From NCBI RefSeq assembly GCF_018343535.1, contig NZ_JAGYPF010000002.1, positions 894,103-958,102 of the forward strand: DNA of 64,000 nt, read 5' to 3'. Source of the stretch: Neobacillus rhizophilus (GTDB lineage Bacteria; Bacillota; Bacilli; Bacillales; Cytobacillaceae). Positions 50,294 through 58,399 of the stretch are shown here, one piece after another. Numbering within the stretch: the stretch's first letter is position 1; each line of letters opens with the position of its first letter. Under the pieces are notes generated by a model, which saw only the letters and a list, made by a program, of their open reading frames with translations, had not been told where the DNA came from and did no database searches. Both the position numbers and the translations under genes were made by a program.

Positions 50294-51190
50294 ATGAGTA
50301 CCGGTTCGACAAGCGATATCCAAATGGTCATTATTACTGGCATGTCCGGCGCAGGGAAAACAGTCGCCATCCAAAGCTTTGAGGATTTAGGATTCTTCTG
50401 TGTCGATAATCTGCCTCCTACCTTACTGCCGAAATTCCTAGAACTTATGAAGGAATCAGGGAATAAAATGAATAAAGTTGCCCTTGTCATGGACCTAAGG
50501 GGACGTGAGTTTTTCGATCATCTTTTTAAAGCGTTGGATGATAATCTTGCAGAAACCTCCTGGGTTACACCGCAGATTTTATTCCTTGATGCGGATGATG
50601 CCACATTGGTCCGCCGCTATAAGGAAACAAGACGGTCCCATCCACTCGCGAAGTCAGGGTCGCCTCTTGAAGGAATTACCCTTGAACGGGAGCTTCTTGA
50701 GGAGTTAAAAGGCAGGGCGCAATTAATTTACAACACTTCCCAGATGAAACCGCGGGAATTACGTGAGAAGATATTAACGGAGTTTACGGCGAATAAACAA
50801 TTAATTTTTACAGTTAACGTTATGTCGTTCGGTTTTAAACACGGCATTCCCATTGACGCCGACCTTGTTTTTGATGTGCGCTTTTTGCCCAATCCGCATT
50901 ATATTGAACATATGCGCCCGAAAACAGGACTCGACGAGGATGTCTCTAGCTATGTCTTAAAATGGAATGAAACACAGAAATTTTTGGAAAAAGTAACCGA
51001 CCTTCTGAGTTTCATGCTCCCTCATTACAAAAGGGAAGGCAAGGCCCAATTGGTGATTGCGATTGGCTGTACGGGCGGCCAGCATCGTTCTGTGGCGCTC
51101 GCCGAATACATTGGCCGATTTTTCCAAAAGGATTATAAGACGATTGTTTCTCACCGTGACATTGAGCGGAGAAAGGAAAAGACAACATGA
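50294..51190 (+). CDS. rapZ: RapZ/YvcJ nucleotide-binding protein
   Basis: A 298-residue P-loop protein. Walker A GMSGAGKT (~residues 16-23); C-terminal domain with [16 protein letters not shown], the metabolite/RNA-binding part in E. coli RapZ. In B. subtilis YvcJ binds and hydrolyses GTP and affects competence. Start ATG with GGAGGAATC upstream. Overlaps yvcK by 4 bp (ATGA). Confidence 0.95.
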   Translation: MSTGSTSDIQMVIITGMSGAGKTVAIQSFEDLGFFCVDNLPPTLLPKFLELMKESGNKMNKVALVMDLRGREFFDHLFKALDDNLAETSWVTPQILFLDADDATLVRRYKETRRSHPLAKSGSPLEGITLERELLEELKGRAQLIYNTSQMKPRELREKILTEFTANKQLIFTVNVMSFGFKHGIPIDADLVFDVRFLPNPHYIEHMRPKTGLDEDVSSYVLKWNETQKFLEKVTDLLSFMLPHYKREGKAQLVIAIGCTGGQHRSVALAEYIGRFFQKDYKTIVSHRDIERRKEKTT

Positions 51191-52170
51191 AAGAATTTTG
51201 GCAGCCTAGAATTGTCGTCATCGGCGGCGGCACAGGGTTACCTGTTTTGCTTAGAGGTTTAAAGCAGTATCCTGTTGATATTACCGCTATTGTCACCGTC
51301 GCAGACGATGGCGGCAGTTCAGGGCGAATCCGTGAGGACCTGCATGTTCCTCCGCCAGGTGATGTCCGTAATGTTTTGGTGGCACTTTCCGATGTGGAGC
51401 CTCTTGTCGAGGAAATGTTCCAGCACCGGTTTAAGACGTCAAATGAACTATCTGGCCATTCGCTTGGCAACCTGATTATTGCCGCGATGACCTCAATTAC
51501 TGGTAATTTTGTTCATGCGATTCAGGAAATGAGCAAGGTTCTGAATGTAAGGGGAAAAGTGCTGCCTGCTGCCAACCAAAGTGTTGTGTTGCATGCAGAA
51601 ATGGAGGATGGCACGATTGTATCAGGAGAATCGAAAATTCCCTATTCCGGAAAAAAAATTAACCGGGTATTTTTGACCCCAAAGCAAATCAGGCCGCTTC
51701 CGGAAACGATTCAGGCCATCCGACAAGCCGACCTTATTATTCTTGGACCAGGCAGTTTATATACGAGTCTATTGCCTAATCTGCTTGTTCCACGGCTAGG
51801 CGATGAGGTGTGTCGTTCGCATGCCAAAAAGGTTTACATTTGCAATTTGATGACACAGGCCGGCGAAACGCATGGCTATACTGCTAGCGATCATGTGCGA
51901 GCTATTTATGATCATATGAGCAGAGCGTTTATCGATACGATACTCGTGAATAATGAAGAAATTCCGCAGGATGTTCAGCTTCGCTATAATGAGGAATTGG
52001 CCCATCCTGTCCTCTACGATGTGGACCGGTTAACCGAGCTTGGTCTTGAGACGGTTTATGCCGACATTGCCAATCTAGAAAACGGCGCGCTAAGGCATGA
52101 CCCGAAGAAGGTTGCAAAAATTTTATATAATTTGTTAATAAATGAAACCAAAAGACGTTATGAAGCGTAA
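51187..52170 (+). CDS. yvcK: YvcK/gluconeogenesis factor (UDP-sugar binding)
   Basis: A 327-residue CofD-like Rossmann protein. [17 protein letters not shown] at the N-terminus and [16 protein letters not shown] are family signatures; [14 protein letters not shown] and [17 protein letters not shown] are conserved. Binds UDP-sugars and is needed for normal shape on gluconeogenic carbon, in part through PBP1 localisation. Translationally coupled to rapZ. The third dispersed repeat follows. Confidence 0.95.
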   Translation: MKEFWQPRIVVIGGGTGLPVLLRGLKQYPVDITAIVTVADDGGSSGRIREDLHVPPPGDVRNVLVALSDVEPLVEEMFQHRFKTSNELSGHSLGNLIIAAMTSITGNFVHAIQEMSKVLNVRGKVLPAANQSVVLHAEMEDGTIVSGESKIPYSGKKINRVFLTPKQIRPLPETIQAIRQADLIILGPGSLYTSLLPNLLVPRLGDEVCRSHAKKVYICNLMTQAGETHGYTASDHVRAIYDHMSRAFIDTILVNNEEIPQDVQLRYNEELAHPVLYDVDRLTELGLETVYADIANLENGALRHDPKKVAKILYNLLINETKRRYEA

Positions 52171-52219
52171 ATAAGTTAATATTATTTAAAAAGCTTATTT
52201 GGCATGTTCTTTTTTGAGC

Positions 52220-52290
52220 TAATAAAAAAGTATAAGTGCAACTACGCCTCTGTCTTCGCCCTTAGGGGCTCGCCAATCGGCAAGTTTTCT
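52220..52290 (+). repeat. Dispersed intergenic element, copy 3 (first hairpin deleted)
   Basis: TAATAAAAAAGTATAA runs straight into GTGCAACTACGCCTC, skipping the first hairpin seen in copies 1 and 2. The second hairpin CTCGCC-AATC-GGCAAG (one mismatch) with TTTTC remains. Otherwise nearly identical to copy 2. Confidence 0.8.
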
Positions 52291-52351
52291 TTAAAAAATT
52301 ACTTTCAAAAAGGAATATTTATGTTAGTGTTGGTCATAAGGAGGTGAGGGA

Positions 52352-53302
52352 ATGTCTTTCGCTTCGGAAACGAAAAAGGAATTAACGAACTTGGAAGTGA
52401 AATCCTGCTGCAGCCGCTCTGAGCTTTCAGCGCTGATCCGCATGAACGGTTCCCTTTCCTTTTCAAATCGAAAAATCATTGTCGATATTCAAACCGAAAA
52501 TGCTGCGATTGCCAGAAGAATTTATACATTGATTAAAAAGAATTACCAGGTTCAGGTTGAGCTGCTTGTCCGCAAAAAAATGCGCTTGAAAAAGAACAAT
52601 GTTTACATCGTGCGTTTGGCAGAGCAGGCCAGGGAAATTCTCGAGGATACGAAAATCCTTGGTGAGGGTTTTACCTTCATCCATGATATCTCCCCCGAAC
52701 TGATAACAAAGAAGTGTTGTAAGCGTTCTTATCTGCGTGGTGCGTTTTTGGCCGGAGGTTCCGTGAATAACCCGGAAACATCCTCCTATCACTTGGAAAT
52801 TGCTTCACTATATAAGGAGCATAATGATTCCTTATGTGAATTGATGAATACATTTGACTTGAATAGCAAAACGCTTGAGCGCAAAAAAGGCTATATTACG
52901 TACTTAAAAGAGGCTGAAAAGATAACCGAGTTTTTAAATATTATTGGCGCGCATAATGCCCTGCTCCGCTTTGAGGATGTCCGAATTGTCAGGGACATGC
53001 GTAATTCCGTTAACCGCCTGGTAAACTGTGAAACCGCCAATCTTAATAAAACAATCGGTGCCTCAATAAGGCAGGTAGAAAACATCCGGTTCATTGATCA
53101 AACGGTTGGCCTGCAGATTTTACCTGATAAATTGCGGGAAATAGCTGAACTTCGGTTGAATTATACAGATGTTACCTTAAAGGAACTGGGTGAAATGGTT
53201 TCCGGCGGGTCTATTAGCAAATCCGGCATCAATCATCGCCTGCGTAAAATTGATGAAATTGCCGAGAGGCTGAGGGCTGGAGAAATGCCATCTGTGAAGT
53301 AG
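52352..53302 (+). CDS. whiA: Sporulation/cell-division regulator WhiA
   Basis: A 316-residue DNA-binding protein: N-terminal LAGLIDADG-like fold without nuclease activity (~1-220, [21 protein letters not shown] and later RMNGSLSF), C-terminal HTH ([20 protein letters not shown]). In B. subtilis it affects chromosome segregation and division. Strong ribosome binding site AAGGAGGTGAGGG. Follows copy 3 of the dispersed repeat and precedes crh. Confidence 0.96.
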   Translation: MSFASETKKELTNLEVKSCCSRSELSALIRMNGSLSFSNRKIIVDIQTENAAIARRIYTLIKKNYQVQVELLVRKKMRLKKNNVYIVRLAEQAREILEDTKILGEGFTFIHDISPELITKKCCKRSYLRGAFLAGGSVNNPETSSYHLEIASLYKEHNDSLCELMNTFDLNSKTLERKKGYITYLKEAEKITEFLNIIGAHNALLRFEDVRIVRDMRNSVNRLVNCETANLNKTIGASIRQVENIRFIDQTVGLQILPDKLREIAELRLNYTDVTLKELGEMVSGGSISKSGINHRLRKIDEIAERLRAGEMPSVK

Positions 53303-53378
53303 ATATAATTTTAGAATAGTTTGTTAAAGAATGAGCATTCATTTTATATTATAGTGGGATAATGAGGAGGAATTTGAA

Positions 53379-53636
53379 ATGTTGGTTAAAGAAGTAGAAG
53401 TTAAATTAAGAACTGGTTTACAGGCGCGTCCTGCTGCCCTATTTGTACAGGAGGCGAACCGCTTTTCGGCAGATATTTTCCTAGAGAAAGACGGCAAGAA
53501 AGTAAATGCCAAAAGCATTATGGGCTTAATGAGCCTAGCTGTCGGTTCAGGCGTTGTCATTAATATTATTGCAGACGGCTCTGATGAAGAAACCGCCATT
53601 AAGGCATTATCAGAATTTATTCAGAAGGATCATTAA
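53379..53636 (+). CDS. crh: Catabolite repression HPr-like protein Crh
   Basis: An 85-residue HPr paralogue. The catalytic His15 of HPr is replaced by Gln15 (GLQARPAAL), while regulatory Ser46 (NAKSIMGLM) is kept, so it can only be phosphorylated by HprK and then act as CcpA co-repressor. This is the diagnostic difference from ptsH. HprK is encoded at 35378 in the same window. Ends in a strong terminator. Confidence 0.97.
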   Translation: MLVKEVEVKLRTGLQARPAALFVQEANRFSADIFLEKDGKKVNAKSIMGLMSLAVGSGVVINIIADGSDEETAIKALSEFIQKDH

Positions 53637-53640
53637 GAAA

Positions 53641-53674
53641 AAAAAGCTGGCTCACATTCGAGACCAGCTTTTTT
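53641..53674 (+). terminator. Terminator of crh
   Basis: AAAAAGCTGG (53641-53650) pairs with CCAGCTTTTT (53664-53673). Confidence 0.85.
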
Positions 53675-53685
53675 GTATTAAAAAA

Positions 53686-53708
53686 GCAATCGGCATGCCG
53701 CCGATTGC
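53686..53708 (-). terminator. Terminator of clpP
   Basis: GCAATCGGC (53686-53694) and GCCGATTGC (53700-53708), 5-nt loop; on the minus strand followed by TTTTTT. Confidence 0.85.
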
Positions 53709-53720
53709 CCGTTATAAGTA

Positions 53721-54323
53721 TTATTTGTCTTTCTTATCAAGAATATTGCGTGTAATGATGTTGTCAATTAAGCCATATTCTTTCGCTCTTTCAGCAGTCA
53801 TGAAGTTATCACGGTCGGTATCTTGGCGAAGTACTTCAATTGGCTGGCCAGTGCGCTCAGCTAAAATGCCGTTTAGTTTTTCGCGAAGGAATAGAATGCG
53901 CTTGGCGGCAATTTCAATTTCAGTAGCCTGGCCTTGAGCTCCGCCTAACGGCTGATGAATCATCACTTCAGCGTTCGGCAATGCGAAGCGCTTGCCCTTT
54001 TCCCCCGCTGCAAGCAAGAAAGCGCCCATAGACGCTGCCATACCGATACATACAGTGGATACATGTGGTTTAATATACTGCATGGTATCATAAATGGCCA
54101 TTCCGGCTGTAATGCTGCCGCCCGGGCTGTTAATATAAAGAGTAATGTCCTTTTCAGGATTTTCCGCTTCAAGGAACAACAATTGCGCTACAATGCTGTT
54201 GGCAACATTATCATCTATGGCGCTTCCAAGCATGATAATCCGATCTTTTAACAGACGGGAATAAATGTCATAGGCCCTTTCGCCGCGATTCGTTTGTTCG
54301 ATGACTGTAGGAATCAAATTCAT
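53721..54323 (-). CDS. clpP: ATP-dependent Clp protease proteolytic subunit
   Basis: A 200-residue serine protease that forms the ClpP tetradecamer working with ClpX/ClpC/ClpE. Catalytic triad Ser98 (GMAASMGAF), His123 (VMIHQPLGG) and Asp172 (DTDRDNFM) are all in the expected places. ATG with GGAGGAAG upstream. Preceded by a CtsR box that overlaps its promoter, so it belongs to the class III heat-shock regulon. Confidence 0.98.
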   Translation of the reverse strand: MNLIPTVIEQTNRGERAYDIYSRLLKDRIIMLGSAIDDNVANSIVAQLLFLEAENPEKDITLYINSPGGSITAGMAIYDTMQYIKPHVSTVCIGMAASMGAFLLAAGEKGKRFALPNAEVMIHQPLGGAQGQATEIEIAAKRILFLREKLNGILAERTGQPIEVLRQDTDRDNFMTAERAKEYGLIDNIITRNILDKKDK

Positions 54324-54370
54324 TTTTCTTCCTCCTTTGAATAGAAAAGGTAAAAAACTTATGTATAGTT

Positions 54371-54400
54371 ATCATACACTGATGGTCAATAAAGGTCAAA
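54371..54400 (-). promoter_or_regulatory. CtsR operator and sigma-A promoter of clpP
   Basis: Tandem heptads GGTCAAT-AAA-GGTCAAA (54384-54400) match the CtsR consensus. On the minus strand the embedded TTGACC (54394-54399) is 17 bp from TATGAT (54371-54376), so CtsR would cover the -35 box. Confidence 0.85.
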
Positions 54401-54508
54401 CGATTCACCTTAAAAATGTTCGACAACTTTCCCTCATACAGGATAACCAATCTTCAGGATTTTTAAAACCGTAATGGACTCTTATAAATACTATAACAGT
54501 AAATCCTC

Positions 54509-54537
54509 TTGCAAAAAAACATAACTCGCTGTATAAT
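54509..54537 (+). promoter_or_regulatory. Sigma-A promoter of tRNA-Arg
   Basis: -35 TTGCAA (54509-54514), 17-bp spacer, -10 TATAAT (54532-54537), 21 bp before the tRNA. Confidence 0.8.
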
Positions 54538-54558
54538 GTAAAAGTCGCTAATAATTTT

Positions 54559-54630
54559 GCCCTCGTGGTGCAACGGATAGCACGTAAGATTCCGGTTCTT
54601 AAAATGTGGGTTCGATTCCTGCCGAGGGCG
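54559..54630 (+). tRNA. tRNA-Arg (anticodon CCG)
   Basis: A 72-nt cloverleaf: acceptor GCCCTCG (54559-54565) pairs with CGAGGGC (54623-54629). The anticodon stem TAAGA/TCTTA encloses loop TTCCGGT (anticodon CCG), and the T-arm contains GGTTCGATTCC. CCA is not encoded. A tyrosine recombinase gene lies 123 bp downstream, so its 3' end is the probable attL of an integrated element. An inverted repeat terminator follows at 54637. Confidence 0.93.
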
Positions 54631-54636
54631 TACGAG

Positions 54637-54681
54637 AGACCTTGTGTTTGTTGAGTTTTCAACAGACACGAGGTCTTTTTT
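54637..54681 (+). terminator. Terminator of tRNA-Arg
   Basis: A 16-bp stem (54637-54652 with 54661-54676, two G-U pairs), 8-nt loop, then a T-run. Confidence 0.85.
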
Positions 54682-54708
54682 CATTTAATTTGTCTGGGTG
54701 CTTTTCAT

Positions 54709-54740
54709 TCTCGTGTACCACGCAACGAATAACACGTAAT
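54709..54740 (+). repeat. Degenerate copy of the tRNA-Arg 5' half in the integrase leader
   Basis: CTCGTG (54710-54715), a 6-bp insertion, then GCAACGAATAACACGTAA (54722-54739), which matches GCAACGGATAGCACGTAA of the tRNA at 16 of 18 positions. It directly precedes the integrase ribosome binding site. Confidence 0.6.
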
Positions 54741-54753
54741 GGAGGGCATTATT

Positions 54754-55713
54754 ATGTCGAGAAGAAAATCAGTTAGCACAAACATATTGGAAAAATTGGT
54801 TCAACAGCAGGAGCAACCCTCTAAAGACTTTCAGAAAGCAACAGAGGAATTTCTTAAGCATTGTAAGATTAAAGGACTTTCACCAGACACGGTCAAATTT
54901 TATGATAAAGAACTGAAAGGACTCTCTAGAGCATTAGTTGAAATTGAGATTTCATTGAAAGACTTGAGGATTCTCAAGACAAATGACATTGAAAGTTGGA
55001 TCGAATACATGTTGGAGAAGAAAAGAGCCATTTCCTCAATCAATGCAAGAATGAGAGCAGGAAGAACCTTTATGAATTACTGTTTGAAAAAAGATTACAT
55101 TGAAAGGAATCCTTTTGACGGGGTGTCACAATTGAAGAAACGGCACACCGTTGGAGCGACCTTTACGAAGAAACAGTTGAACAAATTATTGGATGCTCCA
55201 GATATAACACAATTTGTTGGCTTACGTGACCTCGCAATTATGTTAACGTTCGCTCATGTTGGACTTCGTCTTAAAGAACTTTGTTCACTTAAGGTTCAAG
55301 ACATATCATTTGAAGGAAATGGGGAAGTTATAATTCAACAAGCTAAAAATCGATACGCAAGACGTGTCCCGATGACTAAGCGGTTAAGGACGGTTTTGAA
55401 AGCATATGTCGCAGAACGAGGGCTTTTAGAGGAGACTGATGCTCTGTTTGTAAGCGTCGAGAATGCCCCAATAAACGCTCGGACGGTACAAGAGCGACTG
55501 AAACATTACGGAGTGGTTTCAAAGGTCGAAAACGAAGTCCCAGTAAGTCCACACGCATTTCGAAGGACGTTCTGTCGGTTAAAAGTGGAAGCTGGAGTAA
55601 ATTTATTCGTTCTACAGAGATTGACGGGTCATAGCGACCTTGAAATGCTCCAGCGTTATGTTCAGATTTATGGAAAAGACCTTGAACAAGCAATTGAGAA
55701 AGGTTTTGAATAA
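54754..55713 (+). CDS. int: Tyrosine recombinase/integrase
   Basis: A 319-residue site-specific recombinase. SAM-like N-terminal core-binding domain (~25-115), then the catalytic domain with Arg172 (HVGLRLKEL), Lys198 (QQAKNRYARR), His267-x-x-Arg270 (HAFRRTF), His293 (LTGHS) and nucleophile Tyr302 (QRYVQIYG): a complete active set. The ATG at 54754 follows GGAGGG. Immediately behind tRNA-Arg, it very likely integrated the element that fills the rest of the window. No excisionase is recognised. Confidence 0.93.
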   Translation: MSRRKSVSTNILEKLVQQQEQPSKDFQKATEEFLKHCKIKGLSPDTVKFYDKELKGLSRALVEIEISLKDLRILKTNDIESWIEYMLEKKRAISSINARMRAGRTFMNYCLKKDYIERNPFDGVSQLKKRHTVGATFTKKQLNKLLDAPDITQFVGLRDLAIMLTFAHVGLRLKELCSLKVQDISFEGNGEVIIQQAKNRYARRVPMTKRLRTVLKAYVAERGLLEETDALFVSVENAPINARTVQERLKHYGVVSKVENEVPVSPHAFRRTFCRLKVEAGVNLFVLQRLTGHSDLEMLQRYVQIYGKDLEQAIEKGFE

Positions 55714-55750
55714 GAGTTAATTGAAAAACTAAAATCAATGATTTAGCTAA

Positions 55751-55779
55751 GGAGCAGTCGTGTGGCTGTTCTCTTTTTA
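55751..55779 (+). terminator. Probable terminator of the integrase gene
   Basis: GAGCAGTC (55752-55759) pairs with GGCTGTTCTC (55764-55773) with a 2-nt bulge, followed by TTTTT; an outer GCTAA/TTAGC closes it. Confidence 0.45.
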
Positions 55780-55783
55780 TTAG

Positions 55784-55972
55784 CTAAAACTTAATTTTCA
55801 ATTTATCTTCTTCTTGTAACATAAGAATTTGGTAGTTAGCTAACCATTTGGACGATGAAAAAAATGTTTTTGTTTCGAACATAAAATCTGAAATTATATT
55901 GCAATTGTTTTGTTTAAGGTATCCCCTAACAGAATCATGGATTTGATGAATAGAAGTTAGTTATTGGATTAA
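55784..55972 (-). pseudogene. Remnant of an unidentified gene (minus strand)
   Basis: About 60 open codons without a start codon, bounded by stops. The reading has protein-like composition (for example IHQIHDSVRGYLKQNN, and near its end SSSKWLANYQILML). It fills most of the 349-bp gap between the integrase and HNH genes. I do not recognise the family. It may be the C-terminal end of a gene truncated when the element was built. Confidence 0.35.
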
Positions 55973-56004
55973 GGATTGCAATACTTTTGCCTAACTGGTA
56001 TTAT

Positions 56005-56033
56005 TTGGAATCTCCTCAATGGTATGCTATATT
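56005..56033 (+). promoter_or_regulatory. Sigma-A promoter of the HNH gene
   Basis: -35 TTGGAA (56005-56010), 17-bp spacer, -10 TATATT (56028-56033), 30 bp before the ATG. Confidence 0.55.
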
Positions 56034-56062
56034 AGAAGAATCATAGAAATGGGAGGAATAAA

Positions 56063-56536
56063 ATGAAAGGTCACACAAGGTTTGCATCTAATGGACGTGA
56101 TAAGAGTAGAAGGAAGTCGTATTGCCATGAGTGTAAATATTTTAATAGAAATGGCTCAAAAGACATTTTTAACACTGAAAAGTTGGCGGAAAAATCTAGT
56201 ATAAAGGTAAGGGTAAAAACAAAGTCTAGAATTCAGTTTTATAGAATCTCCTATGAGGAGGCAGTAGAAATGGTAAAAGATGGGGTTGGTGGAATTGTAA
56301 ATAGCTCACTTATCCAGCAGTTAAACATAAAAGAAATTGTCCTAATAAGAGACGGATATGTCTGTAGGTATTGTAGAGGGACAGGCAATACCATTGATCA
56401 TATTATTCCTAAATCAAAAGGGGGAGAAACCACTTTAAGTAATTGTGTGTGCGCTTGTAAGAAATGCAATCTAAAGAAGGGGAATCTTTCTTTGGAAGAG
56501 TTTATGGTCACTATTTCCAAAATAAAGAGAAATTAA
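56063..56536 (+). CDS. HNH endonuclease family protein
   Basis: A 157-residue protein. An N-terminal CHEC pair (Cys21, Cys24) may hold a zinc; a middle segment (~45-90) is uncharacterised. The C-terminal HNH domain has Cys101-x2-Cys104, Asp112-His113 (TIDHIIPKSKGG), Asn127, and Cys132-x2-Cys135-Asn136 (CKKCNLKKGN), the McrA-like zinc-bound beta-beta-alpha nuclease. Ribosome binding site GGGAGGAA. Could be a phage-type nicking enzyme, a homing nuclease or a restriction component; the N-terminal half is not assigned. Confidence 0.8.
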   Translation: MKGHTRFASNGRDKSRRKSYCHECKYFNRNGSKDIFNTEKLAEKSSIKVRVKTKSRIQFYRISYEEAVEMVKDGVGGIVNSSLIQQLNIKEIVLIRDGYVCRYCRGTGNTIDHIIPKSKGGETTLSNCVCACKKCNLKKGNLSLEEFMVTISKIKRN

Positions 56537-56564
56537 TAATTTCAATGGTAGGGGGATTCGAATA

Positions 56565-56951
56565 TTGAAAGAGGAGATTATTTTTAAAAAAAGTATTAGT
56601 TTGAGAGAAGACATACATCAGTACGCTCTGGAACAAGCGGAAAAATTCCATGGAGGGAACTTTAGTGCCTACATAACTTATTTGATTTCTAGTAGAAAAA
56701 ATAATACTGACTATATTACTTATAATAATGGGAAAAAAGAAATTGTTTTAACAAGAGAAAAGCTAGATGGATTGTTAAATAATGATGTTTGGCAAAGAGA
56801 GTTGATAGAGGTATTTTATGATGGCTTTGAAGTGGTTGCTACTGACCATTTAGTAGTAAAGAGTACCACGATTAAAAGATTAATAGAAAAGTACTTTGTA
56901 GTAAAGAGCATGGGTCTCGATAAAAAATATGATATTTCATTTAAGATATAA
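56565..56951 (+). CDS. Ribbon-helix-helix-like small protein
   Basis: A 128-residue acidic/basic mixed protein. The first ~40 residues (IFKKSISLREDIHQYALEQA, with GGNFSAYITYLI further on) look like a ribbon-helix-helix DNA-binding domain of CopG/Arc type: a short beta strand followed by two helices with a G-x-S-AY turn. The remaining ~85 residues are of unknown fold. TTG start preceded by AGGGGGA. It follows HNH by 28 bp and may be co-transcribed with it. A regulator of the element or of plasmid copy number is possible. Confidence 0.55.
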   Translation: MKEEIIFKKSISLREDIHQYALEQAEKFHGGNFSAYITYLISSRKNNTDYITYNNGKKEIVLTREKLDGLLNNDVWQRELIEVFYDGFEVVATDHLVVKSTTIKRLIEKYFVVKSMGLDKKYDISFKI

Positions 56952-56980
56952 AGACTTATCTGGTTGTTTTTTGAAATAAG

Positions 56981-57178
56981 TTACAAATGATGCTGTAAGA
57001 AACGGGAGTAGGGTAAGCAGATATAGAAACTGCCTTCGACGGTTATCCGTTGATTTAAAGAGGTAGTAGGTACGTTGGCTATGCCTAATCGTTCAAACCA
57101 TTCAGACAATGTTGGAAAATAGTTGTAATCAAAAGAGATATATTGTGATATGAGATCAATAGTGTTATAATGTTTTCA
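56981..57178 (-). pseudogene. Remnant of an unidentified gene (minus strand)
   Basis: About 65 open codons ending in a stop at 56981-56983, with no usable start codon. Composition is convincingly protein-like (TLSEWFERLGIANV, and further on RITVEGSFYICLPYS). The upstream side runs into a TGA near 57178. A plus-strand promoter (57143-57171) now lies across it. Unidentified; probably the 3' end of a gene lost in a rearrangement. Confidence 0.4.
57143..57171 (+). promoter_or_regulatory. Sigma-A promoter of the structured leader RNA
   Basis: -35 TTGTGA (57143-57148), 17-bp spacer, -10 TATAAT (57166-57171). Transcription would begin near 57178. Confidence 0.75.
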
Positions 57179-57353
57179 ACTAAACTATAAAACTATTCAA
57201 GGAGTGAATTACATGCAACCGCCTCATTAGGAGGCACACTTGTATCTATACCTGTTACGTACTGAAATGGATAGGATGTATTATGCCTATTAATAGACAG
57301 GGGAGAAGTGTGTTTTCTAATGAGGGCGGAGCATGTAGATTCGCTCCTTTTTT
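57178..57353 (+). ncRNA. Structured leader RNA with a five-codon peptide and internal terminator
   Basis: From the promoter, an RNA of ~175 nt reaches a terminator GGAGC (57328-57332) / GCTCC (57343-57347) plus six T. It contains AAGGAG (57199-57204) and a complete mini-gene ATG-CAA-CCG-CCT-CAT-TAG (57213-57230). Nested stems enclose it: 57219-57230 with 57317-57329, 57235-57241 with 57306-57312, CCTGT/ACAGG and ATAGG/CCTAT. The layout fits a ribosome-controlled attenuator or a small regulatory RNA. No known Rfam family is recognised by eye. Confidence 0.6.
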
Positions 57354-57354
57354 G

Positions 57355-57392
57355 CGTTGTTTAAGGAGCGGCTAACAATAATCTAAACAACG
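57355..57392 (+). promoter_or_regulatory. Alternative hairpin downstream of the leader terminator
   Basis: CGTTGTTTA (57355-57363) pairs with TAAACAACG (57384-57392). Inside it GGAGCG (57365-57370) can pair with CGCTCC (57342-57347), the right arm of the terminator, so two exclusive folds exist. Confidence 0.5.
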
Positions 57393-57423
57393 TAAATCAA
57401 ATTCAATTAAAGAAAGTGGGGTG

Positions 57424-57540
57424 ATGAAGTTGCTGAAAATCGTAGTGTCGGACAATGATATATTGTCGAGGGTGAGGGCATACACTAACTTCAAATATGA
57501 GTGTCCAACCAATTACTTAGACTTAAATTTACTGAGATAA
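57424..57540 (+). CDS. Small ORF (38 aa) overlapping the GIY-YIG gene
   Basis: ATG at 57424 after AAGTGGGGTG, a good ribosome binding site, encodes MKLLKIVVSDNDILSRVRAY and 18 further residues. Its stop lies 40 bp inside the GIY-YIG frame, which itself lacks a ribosome binding site, so it may serve to couple translation. Amphipathic and charged, no signal or clear membrane helix. I do not recognise it. Confidence 0.45.
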   Translation: MKLLKIVVSDNDILSRVRAYTNFKYECPTNYLDLNLLR

Positions 57541-58049
57541 GTAGTAATCAAGAAAAATTGAATAAGAAAAGTGGTCTGTACTTTTTTCATTTGAAGGGCG
57601 GTTTAAAGTACGTAGGTAAGACTGATAATTTTTGGAAAAGATTCTATTCTGGGTATTTGAAAGAGGAAAGTAGTCAACATTGCAATCCTAAATTGATGCA
57701 ATTAGTTAAAAAAGTTCCTAATGATATTGAAGTAATCTTTAAACCCTTGGCAAAGGATGAATTAAAGGAAGAGGAGTCAAGATTTATCCAAGAGTGGATT
57801 CCTCAATTCAATAAAACGGAAAATCCTAGATATGAAATTCGTTCAATTCAAAGAGTAATAGGCAGAATTGTTAATGAAACCGATCGTGAGTGGACGTTTT
57901 CTGCTATGAGAGAGGATTTAATCATTAAATGGCGCGGTGAGGTTTCGGTGGAAAGGATCGATGAAGCCTTAGCAAACAGGACTGGGAATCTATCAAGATA
58001 CTGTAAAACCAATCCTAAAAAGCAAACACTTATGCCTAAGAAAAAGTGA
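57501..58049 (+). CDS. GIY-YIG nuclease domain protein
   Basis: A 182-residue protein. The GIY-YIG core is residues ~24-105: Gly25-Leu26-Tyr27 (SGLYFFHLKGG), Tyr37-Val38-Gly39 (KYVGKTDNFWKRF), Arg47, a late Glu (~91-92) and Asn104 (WIPQFN). The C-terminal ~75 residues (INKW-like EDLIIKWRGEVSVERIDEAL) are basic and uncharacterised. GTG start without a visible ribosome binding site; likely coupled to the small upstream ORF. Nuclease for homing, repair or defence; context gives no decision. Confidence 0.75.
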   Translation: MSNQLLRLKFTEISSNQEKLNKKSGLYFFHLKGGLKYVGKTDNFWKRFYSGYLKEESSQHCNPKLMQLVKKVPNDIEVIFKPLAKDELKEEESRFIQEWIPQFNKTENPRYEIRSIQRVIGRIVNETDREWTFSAMREDLIIKWRGEVSVERIDEALANRTGNLSRYCKTNPKKQTLMPKKK

Positions 58050-58399
58050 AACGAGAGTATCTATATTAAGCTTGATACAATCCCTTTTCGAACTAAATAA
58101 TGGGTGGGGTTTTTTTATATGCATAAATCCCCACTTAAAAACACGGTCACTATTTTTAAAACACCACCGAAAAATCGGGTATCCACCTATCTTTAAAACC
58201 GTTAGTCTTTTTCAATGATATCGGTCAATTTCGAAGAGGGAATAGATAGAAGAATATTAGATAGAAGAAATTAAATAGATAGAAATGTAGGGGGCAAGTC
58301 GGCAAAGCCTCCTTTTGCTCCCCTCAAACAAGCTTCTCTGAAATCTCTCTATTGGGCGGGGAAGATTGAAAAATACAATTTAAAAGGAGAAAGAAAAGA
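58050..58399 (+). other. Gap upstream of the winged-helix gene: weak terminator and iteron-like repeats
   Basis: 350 bp. AATCCC (58079-58084) with GGGGTT (58106-58111) and a T-run may end the GIY-YIG transcript. Three degenerate CCACn-TTTAAAAC units follow (58132-58200), then three TAGATAGAA direct repeats at 58243, 58258 and 58276, and a GC-rich hairpin near 58291-58327. This resembles a replication origin or autoregulatory region. Confidence 0.5.
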
